NCBI RefSeq assembly: GCF_040750475.1
Contig: NZ_JABJVY010000019.1
Coordinates: 1 to 64,000 of the forward strand
Direction of reading: 5' to 3'
Source of the DNA: Amorphus sp040750475
GTDB taxonomy: Bacteria > Pseudomonadota > Alphaproteobacteria > Rhizobiales > Amorphaceae
Length of the DNA: 64,000 bases
Shown: one piece after another, positions 1-7,463 of the stretch
Layout of the letters: the number at the start of each line of letters is the position of its first letter
Numbering within the stretch: the first letter of the stretch is position 1
Position numbers and translations under genes: made by a program
The notes under the pieces: model-generated
Seen by the model: only the letters and a program-made list of their open reading frames with translations
Database searches by the model: none
What the model was told of the DNA's origin: nothing

Positions 1-424
1 CCGGTGCCCACTTTTCCTGGGACGCGAAGCCAGCGCGCGACCGCGCGCCGGTCGATAGGCCGCCCTCCCGGAGCCGGCGAGCGAAGCGAACTCGGCGTGA
101 GGGGCTCTTTCTTCCCGCAATCCCGGGCGGAAAACCGGTGCCCACTTTTCCTGGGACGCGAAGCCAGCGCGCGACCGCGCGCCGGTCGATAGGCCGCCCT
201 CCCGGAGCCGGTGAGCGAAGCGAACTCGGCGTGAGGGGCTCTTTCTTCCCGCAATCCCGGGCGGAAAACCGGTGCCCACTTTTCCTGGGACGCGAAGCCA
301 GCGCGCGACCGCGCGCCGGTCGATAGGCCGCCCTCCCGGAGCCGGTGAGCGAAGCGAACTCGGCGTGAGGGGCTCTTTCTTCCCGCAATCCCGGGCGGAA
401 AACCGGTGCCCACTTTTCCTGGGA
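1..424. repeat. Tandem 134-bp repeat array (three full copies plus a 22-bp partial)
   Basis: Units begin at 1, 135 and 269, with a fragment at 403-424 that runs to within 6 bp of the mgtE stop codon. I noticed one difference between copies, 'gccggc' versus 'gccggt' in the first unit. Each unit combines a 'cgaagccagcgcgcgaccg' block, a 'gagcgaagcgaactcggcg' block and a 'gcggaaaaccggtgcccac' block. Diverged or rearranged copies recur at 1850-1977 and 46210-46470, and the last block alone recurs at 60872-61001. The array touches the left edge, so the copy number may be higher. The 62-residue open frames inside the units are by-products and not genes. Confidence 0.95.
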
Positions 425-429
425 TTGCT

Positions 430-1467
430 CTAGCCATGCGCGATCGGAATGCCGAGCATCGTGGTCGTGATGGTGAAGTAGAGGATCAGGCCGGTCAGAT
501 CGACGATGGTGGTCAGTGCCGGGCCGGATACCACCGCCGGATCCTGGCGCACGGCAATCGCCGCCAGCGGCAGAATCGCACCGATCAAAGTTGCCGTCAC
601 GACCTGCACGGCGAGCGCGATGGCGATCGCAAGGGCAATGCTCTGCAACGTCAATCCATCCGGCACGTCGGCAGCGTTGGAAATGAACGTCACCTTCAGA
701 TAAGCGAACGCAAACAACGTCGCAGCCAGCATCAAGGCGACCCGTCCTTCGCGCCAGAAGATGCGCCCCGCGTCGGCGAGGCCGACCGTGCCCACGGACA
801 GCGCGCGGGTGACCAAGCTTGCAGCCTGCGTGCCGACATTGCCGCCGGTATCCGCCACCATCGGCATGTAGAGCGCGAGGATGACCAGCGCGTCGAGCGC
901 ATCCTCGTAGACGTGGACGACATAACCGGCCGCAAGTCCCGCGACCGCAAGGCCGAGCACCCAGGGAATACGGCGGCGAAAATCCGTCCAGACGGAGTGG
1001 GTCAGATAGTCGTCTTCGGTCTCGCCGACGAGGCCGGCGAAGCGATCGGCGTCTTCCATCAGCTCGTCGATCAGATAGGCCTGGGCGGCCTTGCAGGAGA
1101 CCACGCTGAGGACCTGGCCGGAGGAACCGACCACCGGAAGGATATCCAGTCCGTTCGCCACCATGCGCCGGGCGCTGCCCTCGGCGGTATCGGCCGGCCG
1201 CGCCACGGCAGCACCGTTTTTCATCACCGAGGCGACCGGCGTTTCGGGATCGGCGGCCAGACAATCCCGCAGGGTCACGATCCCCCGCAGGCGGCCGGCA
1301 TCGTCCAGCACGCAGGCCGCATCGATCGTCTCCGCCTCGCGATCAGCGGACAGCAGGGCAACCGCAGCGCCGCAGCTCAGCCCCTCCGCCAGCCGTGCGA
1401 AGTTGGTGCGCGCGATCTTGCGCACATTGTCCACGACCGCGTTTTCGACGGATGCGGCTTCCACCAT
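430..1467 (-). CDS. mgtE: MgtE-family magnesium transporter lacking the N-terminal domain
   Basis: Probable inner-membrane Mg2+ channel/transporter of 345 aa. Residues about 30-145 resemble two CBS domains. The rest forms the hydrophobic MgtE pore, with the signature PMVADTGGNVGTQAAS at about 202-217 and a second conserved stretch, DPAVVSGPALTT, near the C-terminus. Typical MgtE proteins are about 450 aa and carry an N-terminal helical regulatory domain, which is absent here. The start ATG follows a GAGGAG-like ribosome site. The stop codon lies 6 bp from the tandem repeat array. The family call is firm; gating without the N domain is open. Confidence 0.88.
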   Translation of the reverse strand: MVEAASVENAVVDNVRKIARTNFARLAEGLSCGAAVALLSADREAETIDAACVLDDAGRLRGIVTLRDCLAADPETPVASVMKNGAAVARPADTAEGSARRMVANGLDILPVVGSSGQVLSVVSCKAAQAYLIDELMEDADRFAGLVGETEDDYLTHSVWTDFRRRIPWVLGLAVAGLAAGYVVHVYEDALDALVILALYMPMVADTGGNVGTQAASLVTRALSVGTVGLADAGRIFWREGRVALMLAATLFAFAYLKVTFISNAADVPDGLTLQSIALAIAIALAVQVVTATLIGAILPLAAIAVRQDPAVVSGPALTTIVDLTGLILYFTITTTMLGIPIAHG

Positions 1468-1988
1468 GTTTCTTGTCTCTCCTCTGCGGGCACGGCCGAT
1501 CTATCCTGCAAGCGGCCTGTGTGCCCGTTCAAGACGAACGTTTGGTGAAGCCTGAGCTTTTCACTCCAGTCTTTCCAAGGGGTGGGACGGCTGACGTTTG
1601 AGAGGACGCCGCACCATTCCTCCGTCCCTGCCCGCGGAGGAGGTTGGGACCCTGTTGGGGTTTCAAACACCCCCTCATTCCGGCAGAAACCGAAAATCCA
1701 GGAGCTACACGACGGGCGTAGGAGGTCTTGGCCCTGGATTCCGGCTTTCGCCGGAATGTGCGGAGTTAATAACTGCGCTCCGCGGGACCCAACATCCTCC
1801 GCTCATTCCCGCCAAAGCGGGAATGAGCGGAGGACTGGGCAAGGGCAGGCGAAGCCAGCGCGCGACCGCGCGCCGGCCGACAGGCGACCCACCCGGAGCC
1901 GGTGAGCGAAGTGAACTCGGCGTGAGGGGCTCTTTCTTCCCGCAATTGCGGCCGGAAAATCGGTGCCCACTTTTCTCAGGCTTTGCTT
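1468..1988. repeat. Intergenic region filled with dispersed palindromic repeats
   Basis: There is no convincing gene in these 520 bp. There is a short palindrome at 1738-1757 (ATTCCGGC, TTTC loop, GCCGGAAT). A 13-bp perfect hairpin sits at 1800-1829 (CGCTCATTCCCGC, loop CAAA, GCGGGAATGAGCG). A diverged copy of the 134-bp unit sits at 1850-1977. The 1800-1829 stem recurs exactly at 46181-46210 with a different loop. The open frames here are repeat artefacts. Confidence 0.85.
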
Positions 1989-2852
1989 CTATTCATCAGC
2001 AACCGCGTTGGAGAGCGTGCCGATCCCCTCCGCGGAAACCTCGACCACATCGCCAGGGACCAGCCAGCGCGGCGGATCGAACCGAGCGCCTGCCCCGGTC
2101 GGCGTTCCGGTCAGAATCACGTCGCCGGGTATGAGCGTGGTAAAGGTGGAGATGTAGGCAATCAGCCGGCGAAAGCTGAAGATCATCCGGCTGGTGCGAT
2201 CATCCTGGCGCACCTCGCCGTTGACCGTGGTCGTCAGCCGAATGTCGGCGATCTGCTCCTCCGCCACATAAGGCACCAGCCACGGCCCGATCGAGCCCGA
2301 GGCATCGAAATTCTTGCCCTGGGTAACATTGAACTTGGCGTGGCGGAGCCAATCGCGCACGGTGCCCTCGTTGGCCAGCGACAGCGCGGCGATATGGCCG
2401 AGCGCGTCGGCCTCGGCGATGTGCCGCCCGGCCTTGCCGATCACCACCACGACCTCGCCCTCATAATCGAACTGGGGCGACACGCGCGGGCGCACAATCG
2501 GCTCGCGGTGGCCGACGAAACTTCCGGGAAAGCGGACGAACAGGGAAGGGTTCGCCGGCGCGGCCTGGCCGTCCTTATATTCCTCGTTTCGGTCGGGATA
2601 GTTCACGCCGACGCAGATGATCTTCTGCGGCGCAGGCACGGGGATCCGGTAGGCGATGTCGGCTTCGGCGAAGTCGGCCGGCAGGCCCACCGCCTCGTCC
2701 GCCAGGCGGGTGAGCGCACCCGCCTCGATCACCTCTTTCAGGGTCGGAAAGGGATGACGCGCGGACAGGTCGACGACACCGTCATCGCGCACGAGGCCAT
2801 AACGGTCCCGGCCGGCGGCGGCGAAGGTGGCAAGGCGCAAAGAAGCGGTCAT
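1989..2852 (-). CDS. FAH-family hydrolase/isomerase of homoprotocatechuate degradation (HpaG-like)
   Basis: A 287-aa fumarylacetoacetate-hydrolase fold protein. The core motif FDYEGEVVVVIGK and the segment LANEGTVRDW supply the acidic metal-binding positions of the family, and GDVILTGTPTGAG is the conserved C-terminal motif. In this context it probably decarboxylates or isomerises the 5-carboxymethyl-2-oxo-hex-3-ene-dioate intermediate. E. coli HpaG is a two-domain protein of about 430 aa; this is a single domain. Its ATG overlaps the stop of the upstream dioxygenase gene (ATGA, 2849-2852), so the two are probably translationally coupled. An acylpyruvase or fumarylpyruvate-hydrolase role cannot be excluded. 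Confidence 0.78.
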   Translation of the reverse strand: MTASLRLATFAAAGRDRYGLVRDDGVVDLSARHPFPTLKEVIEAGALTRLADEAVGLPADFAEADIAYRIPVPAPQKIICVGVNYPDRNEEYKDGQAAPANPSLFVRFPGSFVGHREPIVRPRVSPQFDYEGEVVVVIGKAGRHIAEADALGHIAALSLANEGTVRDWLRHAKFNVTQGKNFDASGSIGPWLVPYVAEEQIADIRLTTTVNGEVRQDDRTSRMIFSFRRLIAYISTFTTLIPGDVILTGTPTGAGARFDPPRWLVPGDVVEVSAEGIGTLSNAVADE

Positions 2853-3829
2853 GGCGCGACGATCGGCTGGGCATCGAGACGGGCAGGCGAAACGGGCGTG
2901 TCGACGAACAGCGTCCCCTCCTCAAACCACGAGCGCGGCGCCGGCGCGCCCCAGAGCGTCTGGCGCTGCGGATCCTTCAGATCCCACTTGATCGGCTCCA
3001 GGTCCGGATCGACGGTTTGATAGTCGGAGCAATAGATCTCCACCCGGTGGCCGTCCGGATCGCGCACATACAGGAAGAAGGCGTTGGAAATGCCGTGGCG
3101 GCCCGGCCCGCGCTCGATGTTGTCGACATAGCCGGTGGTCGACATCAGATCGAGCAGGTCGATGATGTTGAGCGGGGTTGGCACCCAGAACGCAATGTGG
3201 TGCAGCCGCGGTCCGGTGCCGTTGGTGAAGGCGATGTCGTGGACGCCGCCCTTGCGGTGGGTCCAGGCCGCCCAAAGCCGCTTGGTCACCTCGTCTTCGG
3301 TGTACTCCGTCACCCGAAAGCCGATGTCGTTGTAGAAGGCGACCGCCTCGTCCACGTCGGGCGAGAAGCAGTTGAAGTGGTCGATCCGGAGCGGTTTCAC
3401 GCCATGATAGAGCTTATACTGCTGGTGGATCGGCGGCAGCCGGTCCATGCGCGTGTAGAATTCCAGCGGAATGCCCTGGGGGCAGCTCGTGCGCAGGGTG
3501 GGCGACTGGAACGGCCGCTCGACCCATTCGACCGCGCGGCCACGCTCTTTGAAGAAGCGCTCCGCATTCTCAAGGTCCGGCTCGTCGAACAGCTTGAAGC
3601 CCAGCGCGTTCGCGACAGGTTCCGGCCCCTTGCGCAGAACCAGGCAGTGGTGCCCCCGCTCTTCCAGCGCGCGCAGATAGATCGTGTTCTCGTCCTCGTC
3701 GGTCACCTGCAGGCCGAGCGTGTCGACATAGAAGGCCCGCGAGGCCTTTATGTCCGTTACCGCCAGCTCGACATGGCTGAGCCGCACGATGTTGAACGGC
3801 GGGTAGAGATTGGGCGTCGGAATCGGCAT
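2849..3829 (-). CDS. VOC-type extradiol dioxygenase (homoprotocatechuate/catechol 2,3-dioxygenase-like)
   Basis: A 326-aa two-module vicinal-oxygen-chelate protein. The candidate iron or manganese ligands fit the class I extradiol pattern: H151 (RIDHFNC), H210/H211 (PRLHHIAF) and E264 (GHRVEIYCSDY). The spacing is close to that of the Brevibacterium HPCD enzyme. It lies between the LigB-type hpaD (26-bp gap) and the FAH gene (4-bp overlap), so it is part of the hpa operon. The start ATG at 3829 is chosen because translation further upstream only reads the antisense of hpaD. This is a second ring-cleavage enzyme, unrelated by fold to hpaD next door; its substrate may be homoprotocatechuate or another catechol. 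Confidence 0.85.
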   Translation of the reverse strand: MPIPTPNLYPPFNIVRLSHVELAVTDIKASRAFYVDTLGLQVTDEDENTIYLRALEERGHHCLVLRKGPEPVANALGFKLFDEPDLENAERFFKERGRAVEWVERPFQSPTLRTSCPQGIPLEFYTRMDRLPPIHQQYKLYHGVKPLRIDHFNCFSPDVDEAVAFYNDIGFRVTEYTEDEVTKRLWAAWTHRKGGVHDIAFTNGTGPRLHHIAFWVPTPLNIIDLLDLMSTTGYVDNIERGPGRHGISNAFFLYVRDPDGHRVEIYCSDYQTVDPDLEPIKWDLKDPQRQTLWGAPAPRSWFEEGTLFVDTPVSPARLDAQPIVAP

Positions 3830-3855
3830 TTTATCCGCTCTTTTGCTTGTCTTCG

Positions 3856-4710
3856 TCAGATGACAGGAAAGACCACGTTGGTCTGGCCGGTGCCGGAACT
3901 CGGGAAATAATCGGTCACGACTTCGCCTTTGCCCTGATACCGGTCCCAGCCGAGGGCACCGAGCAGCATGACGGTGTCGTGCATGGAGCCTTCGCCGCAG
4001 CAGAAGTCGGCATAGTCGGGCAGCATCTTGACGAAGGTCGACCAGTCGCCGCGCTGCCAAAGGTCGAGCACGTGCAGATCGACCTGGCGGTTGAACTCCG
4101 AGGAGATCGTGAAGGTGCCGTTGTTGGCCTCGTAATCGTCGTTGGCCCAGATCTTGTGGGACAGCGATCCGGAGGCGAGCAGCAGCACCTTGTCGTCGCT
4201 CGCCTCAACGGCCTCGCGCACAGCCTCGCCCAGCTTTCTTGAGGTCTCGAACGAGTGCACCGTACAGTAGGCGGCGACCGAGACGACTTTCAGATCGGCT
4301 TCCCGGCTCATGAAGTGCATCGGCACCAGGGTGCCGTATTCCAGCTCCAGCGAGTCGATCTGGTGGGAAAGCGTGTAGACGCCCTTCTCGCGTGCAACCT
4401 GCGCGATCCGGTCGCCGAAGGCCGCATTGCCCTCAAAGCTGTAGGCAAGATCCTGAATGAACTGCGGGAACTCGTTGGAGGTGAACAGCCCCTCGAAGCG
4501 GTGGTTGGCGTTGATGTGATAGCCGGCGTTGATCAGCCAGTGGGTGTCGAAGATGACGGCGGTGTCCGCGCCGAGCGCCTTGGCCCGGCGCGCGATCTCC
4601 AGATGTCCGTCGATCGCCGGCTGGCGGGTTCCGAAGATCCGGCCCGGCTGCTCCGACATCAGCATCGTCGGCACATGCGTCACCTTGGCGGCGAGTACGA
4701 TCTCTCCCAT
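3856..4710 (-). CDS. hpaD: 3,4-dihydroxyphenylacetate 2,3-dioxygenase, LigB/class III type
   Basis: A 284-aa protein that closely follows the E. coli HpaD pattern from end to end: N-terminal KVTHVPTM, then FDTHWLINAGYHIN, LEYGTLVPM, LASGSLSHK, GSMHDTVMLLGALGW and C-terminal SSGTGQ. The His residues of the first two motifs and an acidic C-terminal residue are the usual Fe(II) site of LigB-type extradiol dioxygenases. It opens the homoprotocatechuate ring to 5-carboxymethyl-2-hydroxymuconate semialdehyde. A GGAGGGG ribosome site precedes ATG 4710. The gene is 48 bp downstream of hpaE in the same direction. Confidence 0.93.
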   Translation of the reverse strand: MGEIVLAAKVTHVPTMLMSEQPGRIFGTRQPAIDGHLEIARRAKALGADTAVIFDTHWLINAGYHINANHRFEGLFTSNEFPQFIQDLAYSFEGNAAFGDRIAQVAREKGVYTLSHQIDSLELEYGTLVPMHFMSREADLKVVSVAAYCTVHSFETSRKLGEAVREAVEASDDKVLLLASGSLSHKIWANDDYEANNGTFTISSEFNRQVDLHVLDLWQRGDWSTFVKMLPDYADFCCGEGSMHDTVMLLGALGWDRYQGKGEVVTDYFPSSGTGQTNVVFPVI

Positions 4711-4758
4711 AGCGTCCCCTCCCCGGAGATGGCTCTCGCGCGTCGGCGCGCAGGTTTT

Positions 4759-6276
4759 TTACCCGCCCAACTTGGAGATCCGATGCTCCTGCGTGGCGAA
4801 GGCCACGTTCTTGGTTTCCATATAGAACTCGAACGAATAGTCGCCGCCGTCGCGGCCGATGCCGGACGCCTTCATGCCGCCGAAGGGCGACGGTAGATGG
4901 CGCACATTCTCCGAATTCACCCAGATCATACCCGCATCCAGCTGGTTGGAGACCCGGAAGGCGCGCCCGACATCGTTGGTCCAGATGTAGCCGGCCAGCC
5001 CGTAGCGCACGCCATTGGCGATCTCGATCGCCTCTTCCTCGTTCTTGAACGCGATAGCCGTCAGCACCGGGCCGAAGATCTCTTCCTGGGCGACCCGCAT
5101 GTCCGGCCGCGCGCCGGTGAAGAGCGTGGGCTCGACATAGCAGCCACCGCCCGGCCCATCGGCGGCCTTGCCACCGAGCGCAACGGTTACGCCCTCTTCG
5201 CGGGCCAACTCGAAATAGGACACCACCTTCTCCTGGTGCGTCGGATGGATCAGCGGCCCGATGACGGTGTCGGGGTCGAGCGGATGGCCGATTTTGATCG
5301 CCTTCGCCTTCTCCGCGATCTTGGCTGTGAAGGCGTCGTAGATTTCCGCCTCGACCAACAGTCGGCTCGACGAGGTGCAGCGTTCGCCGTTGAGCGAGTA
5401 GATCATGAACACGGCCGCCTCGGCCGCACGGTCCAGGTCGGCGTCCTTGAATACGATCACCGGGTTCTTGCCGCCGAGCTCGAAGTGGACACGCTTCAGC
5501 GTCGGTGCGGCCTGGGCCATGATCGCCGACCCGGTGGCGGATTCGCCCACGAAGGCAATCGCGCGGATGTCGGGATGCTCGGTCAGCGCCTTGCCGGCTT
5601 CCTCGCCCAGGCCGTTGACGGTGTTCCAGACGCCCTTCGGCAGCCCCGCCTCTTCCGCGATCTCCACCAGGAGCCGCGCCGTCAGCGGCGAAAATTCGGC
5701 GGGCTTGTGGACCACGGTGCAACCGGCGGCGAGAGCCGGCGCGATCTTCCAGGTCGACAGCATGAACGGGGTGTTCCACGGCGTGATCACGCCGACCGGG
5801 CCAAGCGGCACGCGGGTGGTGTAGTTGAACTGACCTTCGGTCGGCAGCGCCAAACCGTCGCGCGCCTCAGGGGCCTTATCGGCGTAAAAGCGGAAATTTT
5901 CCGCTCCGCGCAGCGCCGCCTTCGCCATGAAGCGATGGGCCTGGCCGGTGTCGACGCACTCGACGAACGCGATCTCCTCGGCGCGCGCGACGATCGCATC
6001 GGCCACCTTGTGGAGCAGCTTCTTGCGGTCTTTGCCAGGCATCGCCGCCCATTCCGGAAACGCCGCCTTCGCCGCCTTCGCCGCCTGGTCGATGTCGCCC
6101 GCCGTGCCGCGCGCCGCCCGGGCGATCGGCTTCAGGTCGATCGGAGAAATCACCTCGAAGGTCCCGCGATCGGCGGCCGGCACCGCTTCGCCGGCGATCT
6201 GGTTCAAAACCGGCCCGTCCTTGAACCGGGCGAGATAGGCGTCGGCCTTCTTCAGGTTTTCGTCGAGCGTCGGCAT
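4759..6276 (-). CDS. hpaE: 5-carboxymethyl-2-hydroxymuconate semialdehyde dehydrogenase
   Basis: A 505-aa NAD-dependent aldehyde dehydrogenase. E266 (FELGGKNPV) and nucleophile C300 (LNGERCTSSSR) are in place, as is the NAD-binding GVITPWNTPFM stretch. It oxidises the ring-cleavage semialdehyde produced by HpaD. ATG 6276 (MPTLDENLK) is preferred over longer in-frame starts because it has an AGGT-type site and matches the family length; the longer reading would nearly abut hpaF. It sits 50 bp after hpaF and 48 bp before hpaD. Confidence 0.92.
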   Translation of the reverse strand: MPTLDENLKKADAYLARFKDGPVLNQIAGEAVPAADRGTFEVISPIDLKPIARAARGTAGDIDQAAKAAKAAFPEWAAMPGKDRKKLLHKVADAIVARAEEIAFVECVDTGQAHRFMAKAALRGAENFRFYADKAPEARDGLALPTEGQFNYTTRVPLGPVGVITPWNTPFMLSTWKIAPALAAGCTVVHKPAEFSPLTARLLVEIAEEAGLPKGVWNTVNGLGEEAGKALTEHPDIRAIAFVGESATGSAIMAQAAPTLKRVHFELGGKNPVIVFKDADLDRAAEAAVFMIYSLNGERCTSSSRLLVEAEIYDAFTAKIAEKAKAIKIGHPLDPDTVIGPLIHPTHQEKVVSYFELAREEGVTVALGGKAADGPGGGCYVEPTLFTGARPDMRVAQEEIFGPVLTAIAFKNEEEAIEIANGVRYGLAGYIWTNDVGRAFRVSNQLDAGMIWVNSENVRHLPSPFGGMKASGIGRDGGDYSFEFYMETKNVAFATQEHRISKLGG

Positions 6277-6326
6277 CTGAACCTCAAGGTCTCGCAAGTC
6301 GGGTATGCGTGTGAGCAGAAGTAACG

Positions 6327-6722
6327 TTAGGCGACGCCGCGCTGCTTCATGTGCTCGCGGATCGAGCCGCATTTCGGGCTGAGCTCGGGGTCGATGTCGC
6401 GCATCTCCAGGGAGAGAGCGAGCGGGCGCCGGACGAAGAGCTCCGACAGGAACGTCTCGGCAGCATTGAAGATCGCCTGGGTCGCCGCCTTGCGCGCCTC
6501 GATCGGCCGGCCGCCGCGCAGGCGGACGGACATGTCGATGAAGGCGTTGTCGGGGTGACCGTCGGCGATCAGATAGTCGGCGCAGCGCACCGCGCGCACC
6601 CGGATGCCGGCCGGATCGAACACCCCCGTTTCCACCGCCGCCGTGCGCAGCGCCTCCATGAAGCCCGGCATGTCGAGGTCGCCGTCCAGATTGGCGGAGT
6701 ACTCGAAGGAAATGTGAGGCAT
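6327..6722 (-). CDS. hpaF: 5-carboxymethyl-2-hydroxymuconate delta-isomerase
   Basis: A 131-aa member of the tautomerase-related HpaF/CHMI family. After Met removal the protein begins with the catalytic Pro (MPHISFEYS), as in E. coli HpaF, and the central ADGHPDNAFIDMSV segment is conserved. It isomerises CHM to COHED, the step between HpaE and the decarboxylase. It is the first structural gene of the minus-strand hpa operon, 105 bp from hpaR. That gap contains an AT-rich palindrome at 6747-6760. Confidence 0.92.
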   Translation of the reverse strand: MPHISFEYSANLDGDLDMPGFMEALRTAAVETGVFDPAGIRVRAVRCADYLIADGHPDNAFIDMSVRLRGGRPIEARKAATQAIFNAAETFLSELFVRRPLALSLEMRDIDPELSPKCGSIREHMKQRGVA

Positions 6723-6746
6723 CGCAGCGTTCCGTCCCGGATTTTT

Positions 6747-6760
6747 ATTAACATGTGAAT
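6747..6760. promoter_or_regulatory. Candidate HpaR operator upstream of hpaF
   Basis: An imperfect palindrome, ATTAACAT/GTGAAT, in the hpaR-hpaF gap, surrounded by the only AT-rich stretch in this region (TTTTTATTAA to ATTATATAG). Its size and position, about 25-38 bp before the hpaF ATG, fit a MarR-type operator overlapping a promoter. This is inferred from position and symmetry only. Confidence 0.45.
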
Positions 6761-6827
6761 TATATAGCGCCGGGTGTCAACCGGCCAAGACCGAGACGTC
6801 GGCGGGACGCGGAAAAGCGGGACGGGT

Positions 6828-7406
6828 CTAACGAGAGCGCGCGCGGCGCAGGCCGACGATGTCGCGCAGATCGTCGGAGAGATCGTCCGCTCGGTAGGAC
6901 CGGTCGGGGAGCTGGTTCACCGTTTCGGTCAACTCCTTCAGGAGAGCCTGCAGCGTCTCCATCCGCTCCGCCCCGAACGCCGCTTCGACCTCGGCGTAGA
7001 TCTCCTCGGAGTATGGTGCCACGGCCGCGATGACCTTCAGCCCGTCGTCGCTGATGGAGATCAGGGCGCGGCGCAAATCGGCCGGGTCGGGACGGCGGCG
7101 GATCAGCCCGCGACCCTCCAGGTCGCGCAGAATGCGCGACAATGACGGCGCCAGCAGAGACGTGGCGTTGGCGAGATCCGTGACCTCGATCTCCCGCACC
7201 GCGTTCAGCGCGCGTAAGACCCGCCATTGCTGCTCCGTCAGATTGAACAGGTGCAGCGACGAGCGGAACCGGTTCATCACCGCCTCGCGCGCCAACAACA
7301 GCGTCATGGGAAGCGAGCGCGAGAAGCTTCTGAGCTTCACGGTCACGCTGGCGGAGCGGGCGGCATCCGTCTGGGCGGGTGCCTGGAGATCGTCGGTCTC
7401 GGTCAT
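6828..7406 (-). CDS. hpaR: MarR-family regulator of homoprotocatechuate degradation (HpaR-like)
   Basis: A 192-aa winged-helix MarR protein. The stretches LLAREAVMNRF, FNLTEQQWRVLRAL and APSLSRILRDLEGRGLIRR match E. coli HpaR. An N-terminal extension of about 30 residues and a longer, charged C-terminus make it larger than the roughly 150-aa E. coli protein. It sits directly upstream of hpaF on the same strand. By analogy it should repress the operon and be released by HPA-type aromatics. It lies 57 bp downstream of the hpsN-like gene and belongs functionally to the hpa side. Confidence 0.88.
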   Translation of the reverse strand: MTETDDLQAPAQTDAARSASVTVKLRSFSRSLPMTLLLAREAVMNRFRSSLHLFNLTEQQWRVLRALNAVREIEVTDLANATSLLAPSLSRILRDLEGRGLIRRRPDPADLRRALISISDDGLKVIAAVAPYSEEIYAEVEAAFGAERMETLQALLKELTETVNQLPDRSYRADDLSDDLRDIVGLRRARSR

Positions 7407-7463
7407 GACTCCATCAGGGAGCGCACGGCGGCATGCGTCAAGCGTACCGGTGCGCGCGACGGC

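Noticed and set aside
4..326. Two identical 62-residue proteins in the repeat array
   Set aside because: They are created by the repeat unit itself, and read into Arg/Pro-rich nonsense.
1..424. Tandem repeats considered as a CRISPR array
   Set aside because: Units are contiguous 134-bp copies with no unique spacers, and there are no cas genes.
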